Notes under the pieces: generated by a model
Told to the model about the DNA's origin: nothing
Databases searched by the model: none
The model's input: only the letters and a program-made list of their open reading frames with translations
Program-made: the position numbers and the translations under genes
In this document: positions 20,001 to 28,051 of the stretch, one piece after another
Numbering within the stretch: the first letter of the stretch is position 1
How the letters are laid out: every line of letters starts with the position of its first letter
Assembly: GCF_001005295.1 (NCBI RefSeq)
Contig: NZ_LBMK01000001.1
Span: 4,649-68,648, forward strand
Length of the DNA: 64,000 nucleotides
From: Streptomyces yangpuensis
GTDB lineage: Bacteria > Actinomycetota > Actinomycetes > Streptomycetales > Streptomycetaceae
Direction: 5' to 3'

Positions 20001-22045
20001 TCGCGTCGGGCGGCTCGGCCGGCTACGACCACAAGGGCATGGGCATCACCGCCCGCGGCGCGTGGGAGTCCGTCAAGCGGCACTTCCGCGAGCTGGGCCA
20101 CGACACCCAGACCCAGGACTTCACCGTCGTCGGCGTCGGCGACATGTCCGGTGACGTCTTCGGCAACGGCATGCTGCTCTCCGAGCACATCCGCCTGGTG
20201 GCCGCCTTCGACCACCGTCACATCTTCATCGACCCGACCCCGGACGCGGCCGTCTCGTACGCCGAGCGCCGGCGCCTGTTCGAGCTGCCGCGCTCCTCGT
20301 GGGCGGACTACGACACCTCGCTGATCTCGGCGGGCGGCGGCATCCACCCGCGTTCGGCCAAGGCCGTCCCGGTCACCGCCCAGATGCGGGCGGCCCTCGG
20401 CATCGAGGCAGGCGTCACCAAGATGACCCCGGCCGACCTGATGCAGGCCATCCTCAAGGCCCCCGTGGACCTGGTGTGGAACGGCGGCATCGGCACCTAC
20501 GTCAAGGCGACCTCCGAGACCCACGCCGATGTCGGCGACAAGGCCAACGACGCCATCCGCGTCAACGGCTGCGACGTGCGGGCGCAGGTCATCGGCGAGG
20601 GCGGCAACCTGGGCCTGACCCAGCTCGGCCGTATCGAGTTCGCCCGCAGCGGTGCCGGCGGCGAGGGCGGCAAGGTCAACACCGACGCCATCGACAACAG
20701 CGCGGGCGTGGACACCTCCGACCACGAGGTGAACATCAAGATCCTGCTCAACGCGGTCGTCGCCGACGGCGACATGACCGTCAAGCAGCGCAACAAGCTG
20801 CTCGCGCAGATGACCGACGAGGTCGGCCGCCTGGTGCTGCGCAACAACTACGCGCAGAACACCGCCCTGGCCAACGGCTCGGCGCAGGCGCCCAGCCTGC
20901 TCCACGCCCAGCAGCGCTTCATGCGCCGCCTGGAGGGTGCCGGCCTGCTCAACCGCGAGCTGGAGTTCCTGCCGACCGACCGGCAGATCCGCGAACTGCT
21001 CAACAACGGCAAGGGTCTGACCCAGCCGGAGCTGGCCGTGCTGTTCGCGTACACCAAGATCACGACGGCGGACGAGCTCATCGTCACCGGGCTGCCGGAC
21101 GACCCGTACCTGCGCCGCCTGCTCTTCGCGTACTTCCCGGCGGTCCTGGGCGAGAAGTTCGCCGAGCAGATCGACGCGCACGCGCTGCGCCGCGAGATCA
21201 TCACGACGATCCTGGTCAACGACACCGTCAACACCGGTGGTTCGACCTTCCTGCACCGCCTGCGGGAGGAGACCGGAGCCTCCACGGAGGAGATCGTCCG
21301 GGCGCAGCTCGCGGCCCGCGAGATCTTCGGCCTGGCCGACGTGTGGGACGCGGTGGAGGCGCTCGACAACAAGGTGGCCGCCGACGTCCAGACCCGGGTG
21401 CGCCTGCACTCGCGCCGTCTGGTCGAGCGCGGTACCCGCTGGCTGCTCAACAACCGGCCGCAGCCGCTGCAGATCACCGAGACCATCGCCTTCTTCGGGG
21501 AGCGCGTGGCCGGGGTGTGGGCGGAGCTGCCGAAGCTGGTGCGCGGCGCGGACCTGGAGTGGTACCAGCTGGTCATGGACGAGCTGACCGGTGAGGGCGT
21601 GCCGGAGGAGCTGGCGGCGAAGGTCGCCGGATTCTCCTCGGCCTTCCCGACCCTGGACATCGTCGCGATCGCGGACCGGACGGGCGTGGACCCGCTGGGT
21701 GTCGCCGAGGTGTACTACGACCTCGCCGACCGCCTGGACATCACCCAGCTGATGGACCGGATCATCGAGCTGCCGCGGGCCGACCGCTGGCAGTCCATGG
21801 CCCGTGCGTCGATCCGCGAGGACCTGTTCGCGGCGCACGCGGCCCTGACGGCGGACGTGCTGTCGGTGGGCAACGGCGCCTCGACTCCCGAGGAGCGCTT
21901 CACGGCGTGGGAGGAGAAGAACGCGGCGATCATCGGGCGGGCCCGGACGACCCTGGAGGAGATCCGGGGCTCGGACGACTTCGACCTGGCGAACCTGTCG
22001 GTGGCGATGCGGACGATGCGGAGCCTGCTGCGCGCGCACAGCTGA
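17096..22045 (+). CDS. gdhB: NAD-specific glutamate dehydrogenase, 180-kDa class
   Basis: A 1649-residue enzyme, the size of the large NAD-GDH class first described in S. clavuligerus. It catalyses oxidative deamination of glutamate to 2-oxoglutarate and ammonium. Long N-terminal ACT/PAS-like regulatory segments (about 1-700) precede the catalytic domain. In that domain RGGLRWSDRREDFRTE (about 840) and the substrate-binding KGGFV block are visible, followed by the Rossmann NAD domain (for example GVGDMSGDVFGNG). The C-terminal helical region is typical of the class. The ATG at 17096 follows an AGAGG site. Monocistronic, with a strong terminator. The symbol is by analogy. Confidence 0.93.
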   Translation: MQTKLDEAKAELLARAARVAEHSPAGGLLPTGSEQGERPDQDTVLSYLQRYYLHTAPEDLTDRDPVDVFGAALSHYRLAENRPQGTANVRVHTPTVEENGWTSSHSVVEVVTDDMPFLVDSVTNELSRQGRGIHVVIHPQVVVRRDITGKLIEILGPDCDAHGPRTARPHDSLVESWIHVEIDRETDRADLKQITVDLQRVLSDVRESVEDWEKMREAALRIADGLPDEPTAPDLREYELEEARELLRWLADDHFTFLGYREYNLVDGDALAAVPGTGLGILRSDPHHSGKEDGHPVSPSFNRLPADARAKAREHRLLVLTKANSRSTVHRPSYLDYVGVKKFDADGNVVGERRFLGLFSSAAYTESVRRVPVIRRKVAEVLERAGFSPSSHDGRDLTQILETYPRDELFQTPVDQLQSIVTSVLYLQERRRLRLYLRQDEYGRYYSALVYLPRDRFTTGVRLRLMDILREELGGISVDFTAWNTESILSRIHFVVRVPQGTELPMLTDGDVERIEGRLVEAARSWADGFDQALNAELGEERAAELLRRYGNAFSEGYKADHSPRAAVADLVHLEKLRGSDKNFALSLYEPVGAGPGERRFKIYRAGEQVSLSAVLPVLQRLGVEVTDERPYELRCADRTNAWIYDFGLRLSAGDLGDDARERFQDAFAAVWNGQAENDNFNTLVLSAGLTWRQAVVLRAYAKYMRQAGSTFSQDYMEDTLRNNVHTTRLLVSLFEARMSPVRQAAGSELVDAMLEELDGALDQVASLDEDRILRAFLTLIKATLRTNFFQLDSQGEQHAYVSMKFDPQAIPDLPAPRPAFEIWVYSPRVEGVHLRFGKVARGGLRWSDRREDFRTEILGLVKAQMVKNTVIVPVGAKGGFVAKNLPDPSVDRDAWLAEGIASYKIFISALLDITDNMVAGEVVPPRSVVRHDEDDTYLVVAADKGTATFSDIANGVAEAYGFWLGDAFASGGSAGYDHKGMGITARGAWESVKRHFRELGHDTQTQDFTVVGVGDMSGDVFGNGMLLSEHIRLVAAFDHRHIFIDPTPDAAVSYAERRRLFELPRSSWADYDTSLISAGGGIHPRSAKAVPVTAQMRAALGIEAGVTKMTPADLMQAILKAPVDLVWNGGIGTYVKATSETHADVGDKANDAIRVNGCDVRAQVIGEGGNLGLTQLGRIEFARSGAGGEGGKVNTDAIDNSAGVDTSDHEVNIKILLNAVVADGDMTVKQRNKLLAQMTDEVGRLVLRNNYAQNTALANGSAQAPSLLHAQQRFMRRLEGAGLLNRELEFLPTDRQIRELLNNGKGLTQPELAVLFAYTKITTADELIVTGLPDDPYLRRLLFAYFPAVLGEKFAEQIDAHALRREIITTILVNDTVNTGGSTFLHRLREETGASTEEIVRAQLAAREIFGLADVWDAVEALDNKVAADVQTRVRLHSRRLVERGTRWLLNNRPQPLQITETIAFFGERVAGVWAELPKLVRGADLEWYQLVMDELTGEGVPEELAAKVAGFSSAFPTLDIVAIADRTGVDPLGVAEVYYDLADRLDITQLMDRIIELPRADRWQSMARASIREDLFAAHAALTADVLSVGNGASTPEERFTAWEEKNAAIIGRARTTLEEIRGSDDFDLANLSVAMRTMRSLLRAHS

Positions 22046-22065
22046 TGGTGATGGCGTAGCCGTGC

Positions 22066-22114
22066 CGAACGGGCCGGGCCCGGGACCGAAGTGGTCCCGG
22101 GCCCGGCCCGTTCG
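22066..22114. terminator. Strong terminator after NAD-GDH gene
   Basis: A near-perfect 22-bp stem running from CGAACGGGCCGGGCCCGGG to its complement with a short GAAGT-type loop, 20 nt after the stop. One of the longest hairpins in the window. Confidence 0.9.
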
Positions 22115-22160
22115 TTGCTGTGCCGCGGGTGCGGCGCCGTTGCGGGGGAGCTGCCCCCGA

Positions 22161-22213
22161 GCCTCAGACGCCGGCGGGGCTGGAAGAGCGCCTCAAGCGC
22201 CGGCGGGGCCGGG
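22161..22213. repeat. Two tandem copies of the dispersed 3'-end repeat
   Basis: Copies at 22161-22184 (CTCAGACGCCGGCGGGGCTG) and 22188-22213 (CTCAAGCGCCGGCGGGGCCG). The second overlaps the 3' end of the minus-strand ABC ATPase gene and supplies its last codons and stop. Confidence 0.8.
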
Positions 22214-22987
22214 ATGGGTGGAGGCTTCGTAGGCGGCGCAGACTTCTTCCGCCGGGCCGTCCATGCGCAGGACGCCCGAGTCCAGCCAGATCGCGCGGTC
22301 GCAGGTCTCGCGGACGGTGTTGACGGCATGGCTGACCAGGAAGACGGTGCCGGCGCGCTCGCGGAGCTCCTCGATGCGGGCCTGGCTGCGCCGCTGGAAG
22401 GCCGCGTCGCCCGTGGCCAGTGCCTCGTCGATCATCAGGACGTCGTGGTCCTTGGCGGCGGCGATGGAGAACCGCAGCCGGGCGCCCATGCCGGAGGAGT
22501 ACGTCCGCATCGGCAGGGAGATGAAGTCGCCCTTCTCGTTGATGCCGGAGAAGTCGACGATGCCCTGGTAGCGCTCGCGGATCTGCTGCCGGGACATGCC
22601 CATCGCGAGGCCGCCGAGGATGACGTTGCGTTCGCCCGTCAGATCGTTCATCAGGGCGGCGTTCACGCCCAGCAGGGACGGCTGGCCGTGCGAGAAGATC
22701 CGGCCGCGGGCCACCGGCTGGAGGCCGGCGATGGCCTTCAGCAGCGTGGACTTGCCCGAACCGTTGGAGCCGATGAGGCCGATGGCCTCGCCCTCATACG
22801 CGGTGAAGGAGACGCCTTTGACCGCGTGCACCTCGCGCATGCCGGGGGTGGCCCCGCGGGAGAAGAGCCGGTTGAGGGCGGCGGTGGCGCCGCCCTTGCG
22901 GGCTCCGCTGCCGTGCACCTTGTAGATGACGTGGACCCCGTCCGCGATCACGGTGGGCACCCGGGTGTCGGTCTTCGTTTCAGCCAC
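22193..22987 (-). CDS. ABC exporter ATPase, teichoic acid/polysaccharide type (TagH/Wzt-like)
   Basis: A 264-residue ATPase with Walker A GSNGSGKST, the short SSGM signature (YSSGMGARL) typical of polysaccharide exporters in place of LSGGQ, Walker B VLMIDEAL and the switch His in LVSHAV. It lacks the long C-terminal polymer-binding extension of some Wzt proteins. The GTG start overlaps the permease stop by 8 nt. Together they should export a cell-wall glycopolymer across the membrane. The last codons come from a dispersed repeat. Confidence 0.88.
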   Translation of the reverse strand: MAETKTDTRVPTVIADGVHVIYKVHGSGARKGGATAALNRLFSRGATPGMREVHAVKGVSFTAYEGEAIGLIGSNGSGKSTLLKAIAGLQPVARGRIFSHGQPSLLGVNAALMNDLTGERNVILGGLAMGMSRQQIRERYQGIVDFSGINEKGDFISLPMRTYSSGMGARLRFSIAAAKDHDVLMIDEALATGDAAFQRRSQARIEELRERAGTVFLVSHAVNTVRETCDRAIWLDSGVLRMDGPAEEVCAAYEASTHPGPAGA

Positions 22988-23888
22988 GTCCGTACGCCTC
23001 CTCTGCCTTCCAGAAGTAGGTGAACCCGCCGAAGCCCGCGAGCAGCGCCCAGCCGACGGCCAGCGGCCACACGTGGTGCGGGAGGGCGTGCGCGGGGAAG
23101 CTGTCGATCAGTGCGAAGCGCATCAGGTCGATGTAGACCGCCGGCGGGTTGACCTTGAGGGCCGTCAGCACCCAGTGCGGCAGGTCGTTCTTGCCGAGCA
23201 TCTGGTCGATGGACCACATGACGCCCGAGGCGTACATCCACGTCCGCAGGACGAACGGCATCAGCTGGCTGACGTCGGGGCTCCTGCTGCCGATACGGGC
23301 CATGACCATGGCGCAGCCGGCGGCGAAGACGGCCGTCAGCAGGAGCGCCGGCAGGGCCAGGAGCCAGGCCGGGCCGGGCCGTTGGCCGAAGGCGAGCAGC
23401 AGGACGACCAGGGCGGCCATGGAGACGAGCAGCTGCTGGAAGAGCTGTACGACGGTGGAGAGGGGCAGGCTCGCGCGGGGGAAGTGCAGGGCGCGGACCA
23501 GGCCGAGGTTGCTGTGGACGGCGCGGGTGCCGGCGTTGACGGAGCTGCTGATGAAGTCCCAGACGAAGATGCCGGTGATCAGGAAGGGGACGTAGTCCGG
23601 CACGCCGTGGCTGGCCTTCAGGACGAGGCCGAAGATGAAGTAGTAGACCGCTGCGTTGAGCAGCGGGGTCATCAGGCGCCAGACCTGGCCGAGCTTCGCC
23701 GTGCTGTAGGTGGCCTGCATACGGGCGTTCGCGTACGCGGTCACGAAGTGGCGGCGCTGCCAGAGCTGGGCGATGTAGCGGGGGAGCGTGGGGCGGGCGC
23801 CGCTGAGCGTGAGGCCGTGGGCGGCGGCCAGCCGGGCGAGTTCCGCGGAGGTACCTGGCGCGGTCTTGGATGCGGTCGCGGTGGTCAC
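22980..23888 (-). CDS. ABC-2 type exporter permease (TagG-like)
   Basis: A 302-residue permease. A cytoplasmic N-terminus of about 60 residues contains the amphipathic segment typical of TagG/Wzm, and six hydrophobic helices follow between about 70 and 290. The core YVPFLITGIFVWDF and a late VNPPAVYIDLMRFAL are characteristic of polysaccharide and teichoic acid exporters. GTG start. Translationally coupled to the ATPase gene, and divergent from a TetR gene that probably controls it. Confidence 0.87.
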   Translation of the reverse strand: MTTATASKTAPGTSAELARLAAAHGLTLSGARPTLPRYIAQLWQRRHFVTAYANARMQATYSTAKLGQVWRLMTPLLNAAVYYFIFGLVLKASHGVPDYVPFLITGIFVWDFISSSVNAGTRAVHSNLGLVRALHFPRASLPLSTVVQLFQQLLVSMAALVVLLLAFGQRPGPAWLLALPALLLTAVFAAGCAMVMARIGSRSPDVSQLMPFVLRTWMYASGVMWSIDQMLGKNDLPHWVLTALKVNPPAVYIDLMRFALIDSFPAHALPHHVWPLAVGWALLAGFGGFTYFWKAEEAYGRG

Positions 23889-23926
23889 TGGGTTCGCTTT
23901 CGCTTTCGACGTTGGTCGGGACGGGT

Positions 23927-23985
23927 CCGTATCGTCGCTACGGCGAGGTTATGGCGTCGACCGATGGAACGCAACCGTATCGTCG
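23927..23985. promoter_or_regulatory. Candidate TetR operator pair in the divergent promoter
   Basis: The 11-mer CCGTATCGTCG occurs at 23927-23937 and 23975-23985, in the 123-nt gap between the exporter permease and tetR. The first copy continues into a CGTA-N7-TACG inverted repeat. The second copy lies just upstream of a TATGCT hexamer (24000-24005) that ends 6 nt before the tetR ATG, so binding would cover the tetR promoter. Confidence 0.5.
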
Positions 23986-24011
23986 TGACGAGGCGCGGCT
24001 ATGCTCTGTGC

Positions 24012-24641
24012 ATGACCACGGACCCCGCCTCCTCCGCCCCCGCCCGTCGTGCTCCGGCCGGTGCCGCCGTCCTGCGCGAGGACGTGACCGAGGCGATCCG
24101 CGACGCGGTGCTGGAGGAACTGGCGGCGGTCGGCTTCTCGCGGATGTCCATCGAGGGCATCGCGCGGCGCGCCGGGGTCGGCAAGACCGCCGTGTACCGG
24201 CGCTGGAAGTCCAAGCTCCACCTGGTGCTGGACCTGATCGGCGCCTTCGCGGCGGACGGCCTGCCGGTGCCGGCGACCGGCTCGCTCTACGGGGACGTAC
24301 GCGCCCTGCTGGAGGTCATGTCACACGTGCTGCGGCACCCCGTGGCCTCGGCGGTGATCCCCGACCTCCTGGTCGAGGCCTCCCGCAATCCGGAGATCGC
24401 CGACGCGGTCCGCGGCGCCCTCCTGGACGGCCAGCACCGCATGGCACAGGGCATCGTCGCGGACGCCGTAGCCCGCGGCGAACTCCCGGCGCAGATCAGC
24501 CCCGACCACGCCCTCGACCTGCTGATCGGCCCGCTCTACTGGCGCCAGGTCGTCGTCCGCGACGCGGTGACCCCCGCCCACCTGGACACCCTGGCCCACC
24601 AGGTGGTGGCCGGCCTGAAGTCGCCCACGGACCCGGCGTGA
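24012..24641 (+). CDS. TetR/AcrR-family transcriptional regulator
   Basis: A 209-residue regulator. The helix-turn-helix lies at about 25-70 (AVGFSRMSIEGIARRAGVGKTAVYRRW) and a TetR_C-type ligand domain follows. It is divergent from the polymer exporter genes and convergent with the CDP-glycerol transferase gene, so local autoregulation and control of the exporter is the simplest inference. The ligand is unknown. The -10-like TATGCT so close to the ATG, with no ribosome site, suggests a leaderless mRNA. Confidence 0.85.
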   Translation: MTTDPASSAPARRAPAGAAVLREDVTEAIRDAVLEELAAVGFSRMSIEGIARRAGVGKTAVYRRWKSKLHLVLDLIGAFAADGLPVPATGSLYGDVRALLEVMSHVLRHPVASAVIPDLLVEASRNPEIADAVRGALLDGQHRMAQGIVADAVARGELPAQISPDHALDLLIGPLYWRQVVVRDAVTPAHLDTLAHQVVAGLKSPTDPA

Positions 24642-24707
24642 CGGGGGTCCCGGCCGCCTCGTGAAAGCCGCTTCGCCGTGGCGGCCGCCGGGCGGCGTCG
24701 GCTCCGA

Positions 24708-26996
24708 CTACGGCCGGACGTGGGCCAGGGCCGGCTCCGGGGTGGTGGTCGGTGGGGGTGCGGGGGCCGGGTGGCGGTCCGGGAGGGGGACGACCGGCGG
24801 GGCCGGGGTGGGCTGGCCCAGGAAGACCCGGCGGACCACCCGCTCCGCCGCGTGGCCGTCGTCGTAACTGCAGAAGCGGGCGCGGAACGCGGAGCGCAGC
24901 TGCGCGGAGCGCGAGCCCTGCCAGTGGCCCGTGGTGAAGATGTCCACCAGCTCCTCCTGGGTGCGGGCGATCGCGCCCGGCGGGCAGGAGCGCAGGTCGA
25001 AGTACGTGCCGCGGGCCGCCTCGTACGCCTCCCAGTCTTCCGCGTGGATCACGATCGGCCGGTCCAGCGCCGCGTAGTCGAACATCAGGGACGAGTAGTC
25101 CGTGACCAGTGCGTCGGAGGCCAGGCACAGCTCCTCCACCGAGGGGTGGGCGGAGACGTCCAGCAGACGCGGGTGGGGTTCCCACGGGCGGTCGGGTGCG
25201 TTCGCGTACGTCAGGTGCGTGCGGAACAGCACCGTGAAGCGCGGGCCCAGCTCCTGCAGGAGCCGCTCGAAGTCCAGGTGGTCGGGCCGGCTGCGGCGGT
25301 AGTCGCGGTGGGTGGGCGCGTACAGGATCGCCGTCGAGCCCGCCGGGATCCCCAGCCGCTCGCGCAGCTCCAGCACGTCCGAACGGGTCGCCCGGTGGAA
25401 GACGTCGTTGCGCGGGTAGCCGTATTCGAGGGTCGTGTAGGAGGACGGTACGGCCTTCTCCCAGACCAGCGTGGAGTGCCGGTTCGAGGAGAGCAGGTAG
25501 TCCCACTGGTCGGCGCCGCGCAGCAGGCCCGCGAAGTCCGTGGTGGGGGTGGCCGCCGGCCGGTCCTGGAGGTCGAGGCCGACCCGCTTGAGCGGGGTCC
25601 CGTGCTGCGTCTGCAGCAGGACCTGGCCGGGCCGCTTGACCAGCGCACGGTCGAAGTTGACGTTCGTGACCAGATATCCGGCCCGCGCCAGGGCGCTCCA
25701 GTACGCCGCCGAACCCGGCCGCAGCGCCACCGTCTCCCGCGGGAGCGTCGCCGCGTGCGCCGGGTCGCAGATCCACGCCGTCCGCATCCGGGGCGCCAGT
25801 TCCCGCAGCTTCGCCTCGATCGCCGCCGGGTTGCAGGCGTAGCCGCCGTGCCAGTACGCGGAGAAGACCGCGAGCTGTGGGCGCAGCGGCAGCAGCCGCT
25901 GGATCCGGTAGTGCAGCCGCAGCGCGGACTCCCGCAGGCCCCGCCCCAGCTCCGACGCGGCCCGGCCCAGGGCGAGCCCCGCCCGGCGCAGCACCGACAG
26001 CAGCCGGTAGCAGCGCCGGGCGCCCAGCCGCATCAGGGCGTGCCGGATCCGGTTGGTCCGCGACAGGGACAGCGGCAGCGAACCGCGGGCGCCCGGGGCG
26101 CGGTGGCGGCGCAGCAGGTCGGAGGCGCGGGCGAAGAACTCGGCCCGGCCGGCGCGCGGGAGGCGGCGCGTGTCGGCGTGGACGGCGCAGAAGTGCTCGG
26201 CCATCCGGCGGTGCAGGGTGGAGCGCCAGCGCTCCAGCTCGGGCCGCCCGGCGAGATAGCCGAAGACCCGGTCGTACTGGTCGAAGATCTCCAGGTGGCG
26301 GGGGGTGGAGGTGGTCAGGATCGATCCGGTGCGCCGCTGGCGGTAGTGGACGCAGACCCGGTCCAGCACGGCGACGGACTCCGCCGCGAGCAGCGCCGGG
26401 TAGGTCCAGGGGGTGTCCTCGTACAGTCCCGGCGGGAATTGAAGGCCTTCGCGTTCGACGTACTCACGGCGGTACGCCTTGTTCCACACCACCATCAGCA
26501 TCGCGAGCAGGGCCGGGCGGTCGGCGAGCCGGAAGCTGGCTGGGCCCTCCTCGGACAGCCGGTGCGAGAGCCGGTTGCGCACCACTTCCCCGGACCAGTA
26601 GGCGCGCGCGTAGTCGTAGATCAGGACGTCGGGGGAGCCGGTGACCTTCAGCCGGTTGGTGAGGGCCTGCAGGGCGCCCGGGACGAGGGTGTCGTCGCCG
26701 TCGAGGAAGATCAGGTAGTCGCCGGTGGCCCGGGCCAGGCCCGCGTTCCGGGCCGGCCCCAGCCCCAGGTTGTGCGCGAGGTGCACCGCGGTCACCCGGG
26801 GGTCGCGGGCCGCGTACTCGTCGATGATCGAACCGCAGGCGTCGGGGGAGGCGTCGTCGACCGCGATCAGTTCCAGGTCCGGGCAGGACTGCGTCAGGAC
26901 CGAGTCCAGACTCTCCCCGAGATAGGCCTGGACCTTGTACGCGGGCACGATGACGCTGAACCGGGGCACGGCACATCCAGGGGTCGGCGCGGGCAT
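24708..26996 (-). CDS. Bifunctional glycosyltransferase / CDP-glycerol glycerophosphotransferase
   Basis: A 762-residue two-domain enzyme. Residues about 11-230 form a GT2 glycosyltransferase (FSVIVPAYKV, DGDD at 99-102). Residues about 380-720 form a TagF/TarF-like CDP-glycerol glycerophosphotransferase with QTQHGTPLKRVG near 462 and VTDYSSLMFDY near 630. Together these suggest synthesis of a poly(glycerol phosphate) or sugar-glycerol-phosphate wall polymer. The exporter genes next door fit this. The ATG at 26996 was chosen, and a GTG at 26969 is an alternative. The C-terminal 35 residues are Pro-rich. Confidence 0.87.
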   Translation of the reverse strand: MPAPTPGCAVPRFSVIVPAYKVQAYLGESLDSVLTQSCPDLELIAVDDASPDACGSIIDEYAARDPRVTAVHLAHNLGLGPARNAGLARATGDYLIFLDGDDTLVPGALQALTNRLKVTGSPDVLIYDYARAYWSGEVVRNRLSHRLSEEGPASFRLADRPALLAMLMVVWNKAYRREYVEREGLQFPPGLYEDTPWTYPALLAAESVAVLDRVCVHYRQRRTGSILTTSTPRHLEIFDQYDRVFGYLAGRPELERWRSTLHRRMAEHFCAVHADTRRLPRAGRAEFFARASDLLRRHRAPGARGSLPLSLSRTNRIRHALMRLGARRCYRLLSVLRRAGLALGRAASELGRGLRESALRLHYRIQRLLPLRPQLAVFSAYWHGGYACNPAAIEAKLRELAPRMRTAWICDPAHAATLPRETVALRPGSAAYWSALARAGYLVTNVNFDRALVKRPGQVLLQTQHGTPLKRVGLDLQDRPAATPTTDFAGLLRGADQWDYLLSSNRHSTLVWEKAVPSSYTTLEYGYPRNDVFHRATRSDVLELRERLGIPAGSTAILYAPTHRDYRRSRPDHLDFERLLQELGPRFTVLFRTHLTYANAPDRPWEPHPRLLDVSAHPSVEELCLASDALVTDYSSLMFDYAALDRPIVIHAEDWEAYEAARGTYFDLRSCPPGAIARTQEELVDIFTTGHWQGSRSAQLRSAFRARFCSYDDGHAAERVVRRVFLGQPTPAPPVVPLPDRHPAPAPPPTTTPEPALAHVRP

Positions 26997-27142
26997 TCCG
27001 CCCAGGAACCCCCGGCGTGGCGGCCGGGTTACGCGGCGTGCGGCATTCGGGTTACGGAGCGTCGACGCCGCACGGGGGGACGGACGCCCGCCACGCGAAG
27101 GCCGTGCCGTCACGCGGGACCAGGCCGCCACATGGGGCCGGG

Positions 27143-28051
27143 CTACTTGACCGCGCCGGCCATCACCCCCGTGACGAACTGCCGCTGGAAGGCGAAGAAG
27201 ACGACGAGCGGGACCACCATCGACAGGAACGCGCCGGGCGCCAGCACGTCGATGTTGTTCCCGAACTGCCGTACCTGCTGCTGGAGGGCGACCGTGATCG
27301 GCGGATGCGCCGAGTCGGCGAAGACCAGCGCGACGAGCATGTCGTTCCACACCCACAGGAACTGGAAGATGCCGAGCGAGGCGATCGCCGGGCCGCCCAG
27401 CGGCAGCACCACCCGGGTGAACAGCCGCAGTTCACCCGCCCCGTCGAGCCGGGCCGCCTCCAGCAGCTCGCGCGGGATCTCCGCAAAGAAGTTGCGCAGC
27501 AGGAACACCGCGAAGGGCAGCCCGAAGGCGGTGTGGAAGAGCACCACGCCCGCCGTGGTCTCGAACAGCCCGATGGTGCCGAAGAGTTCCGACACCGGGA
27601 TCAGCGCCACCTGCACGGGTACGACGAGCAGTCCGACGACGACGAGGAAGAGCCAGTCCCGGCCGGGGAACTCCAGCCAGGCGAAGGCGTATCCGGCGAA
27701 CGCGCCCAGGGCCAGCACCAGCAAGGTCGCCGGCACCGCGATCGCGAACGTGTTCAGCAGGGAGCCGGTGATCGTCTCGTTGGCCAGCAGCCGCTCGTAG
27801 TTCTCGGCGGTCAGGCGTGAGGGCGCGCCGAACACCTGCCACCAGCCGCCCTCGTTCAGGTCGGCCGGGGCGACGAGGGAGGAGATCAGCAGGCCCAGGG
27901 TGGGCAGCAGCCAGAAGAGCGCCGCCACGACCAGGAAGACGCGCACGGCCCCGCCGGCCAGCCGGCCGGCGGCCCGCCCCGCCAGGCCGCCCGCGGGGCG
28001 CGCGGCCCCTGCCGCCGGTCGCGTGGCCGGCGCCGTGTCGGAACGGCTCAT
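27143..28051 (-). CDS. Sugar ABC importer permease (MalG-like)
   Basis: A 302-residue inner-membrane permease with six predicted helices and the cytoplasmic EAA loop EAARLDGAGELRLFTRV. It ends VTGVMAGAVK, typical of MalG-type carbohydrate permeases. The ATG overlaps the stop of the partner permease (ATGA). A low-complexity Ala/Gly/Arg N-terminus of about 38 residues precedes the first helix. It pairs with the MalF-like permease and the lipoprotein upstream. No ATPase gene is adjacent, and in Streptomyces such importers usually share MsiK (family knowledge). Confidence 0.88.
   Translation of the reverse strand: MSRSDTAPATRPAAGAARPAGGLAGRAAGRLAGGAVRVFLVVAALFWLLPTLGLLISSLVAPADLNEGGWWQVFGAPSRLTAENYERLLANETITGSLLNTFAIAVPATLLVLALGAFAGYAFAWLEFPGRDWLFLVVVGLLVVPVQVALIPVSELFGTIGLFETTAGVVLFHTAFGLPFAVFLLRNFFAEIPRELLEAARLDGAGELRLFTRVVLPLGGPAIASLGIFQFLWVWNDMLVALVFADSAHPPITVALQQQVRQFGNNIDVLAPGAFLSMVVPLVVFFAFQRQFVTGVMAGAVK

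Noticed and set aside
17177..22039. A 1620-codon open frame antisense to the NAD-GDH gene
   Set aside because: High third-position GC makes antisense frames of real genes lack stops. Its translation is low-complexity with no domain, while the plus strand encodes a full known enzyme.
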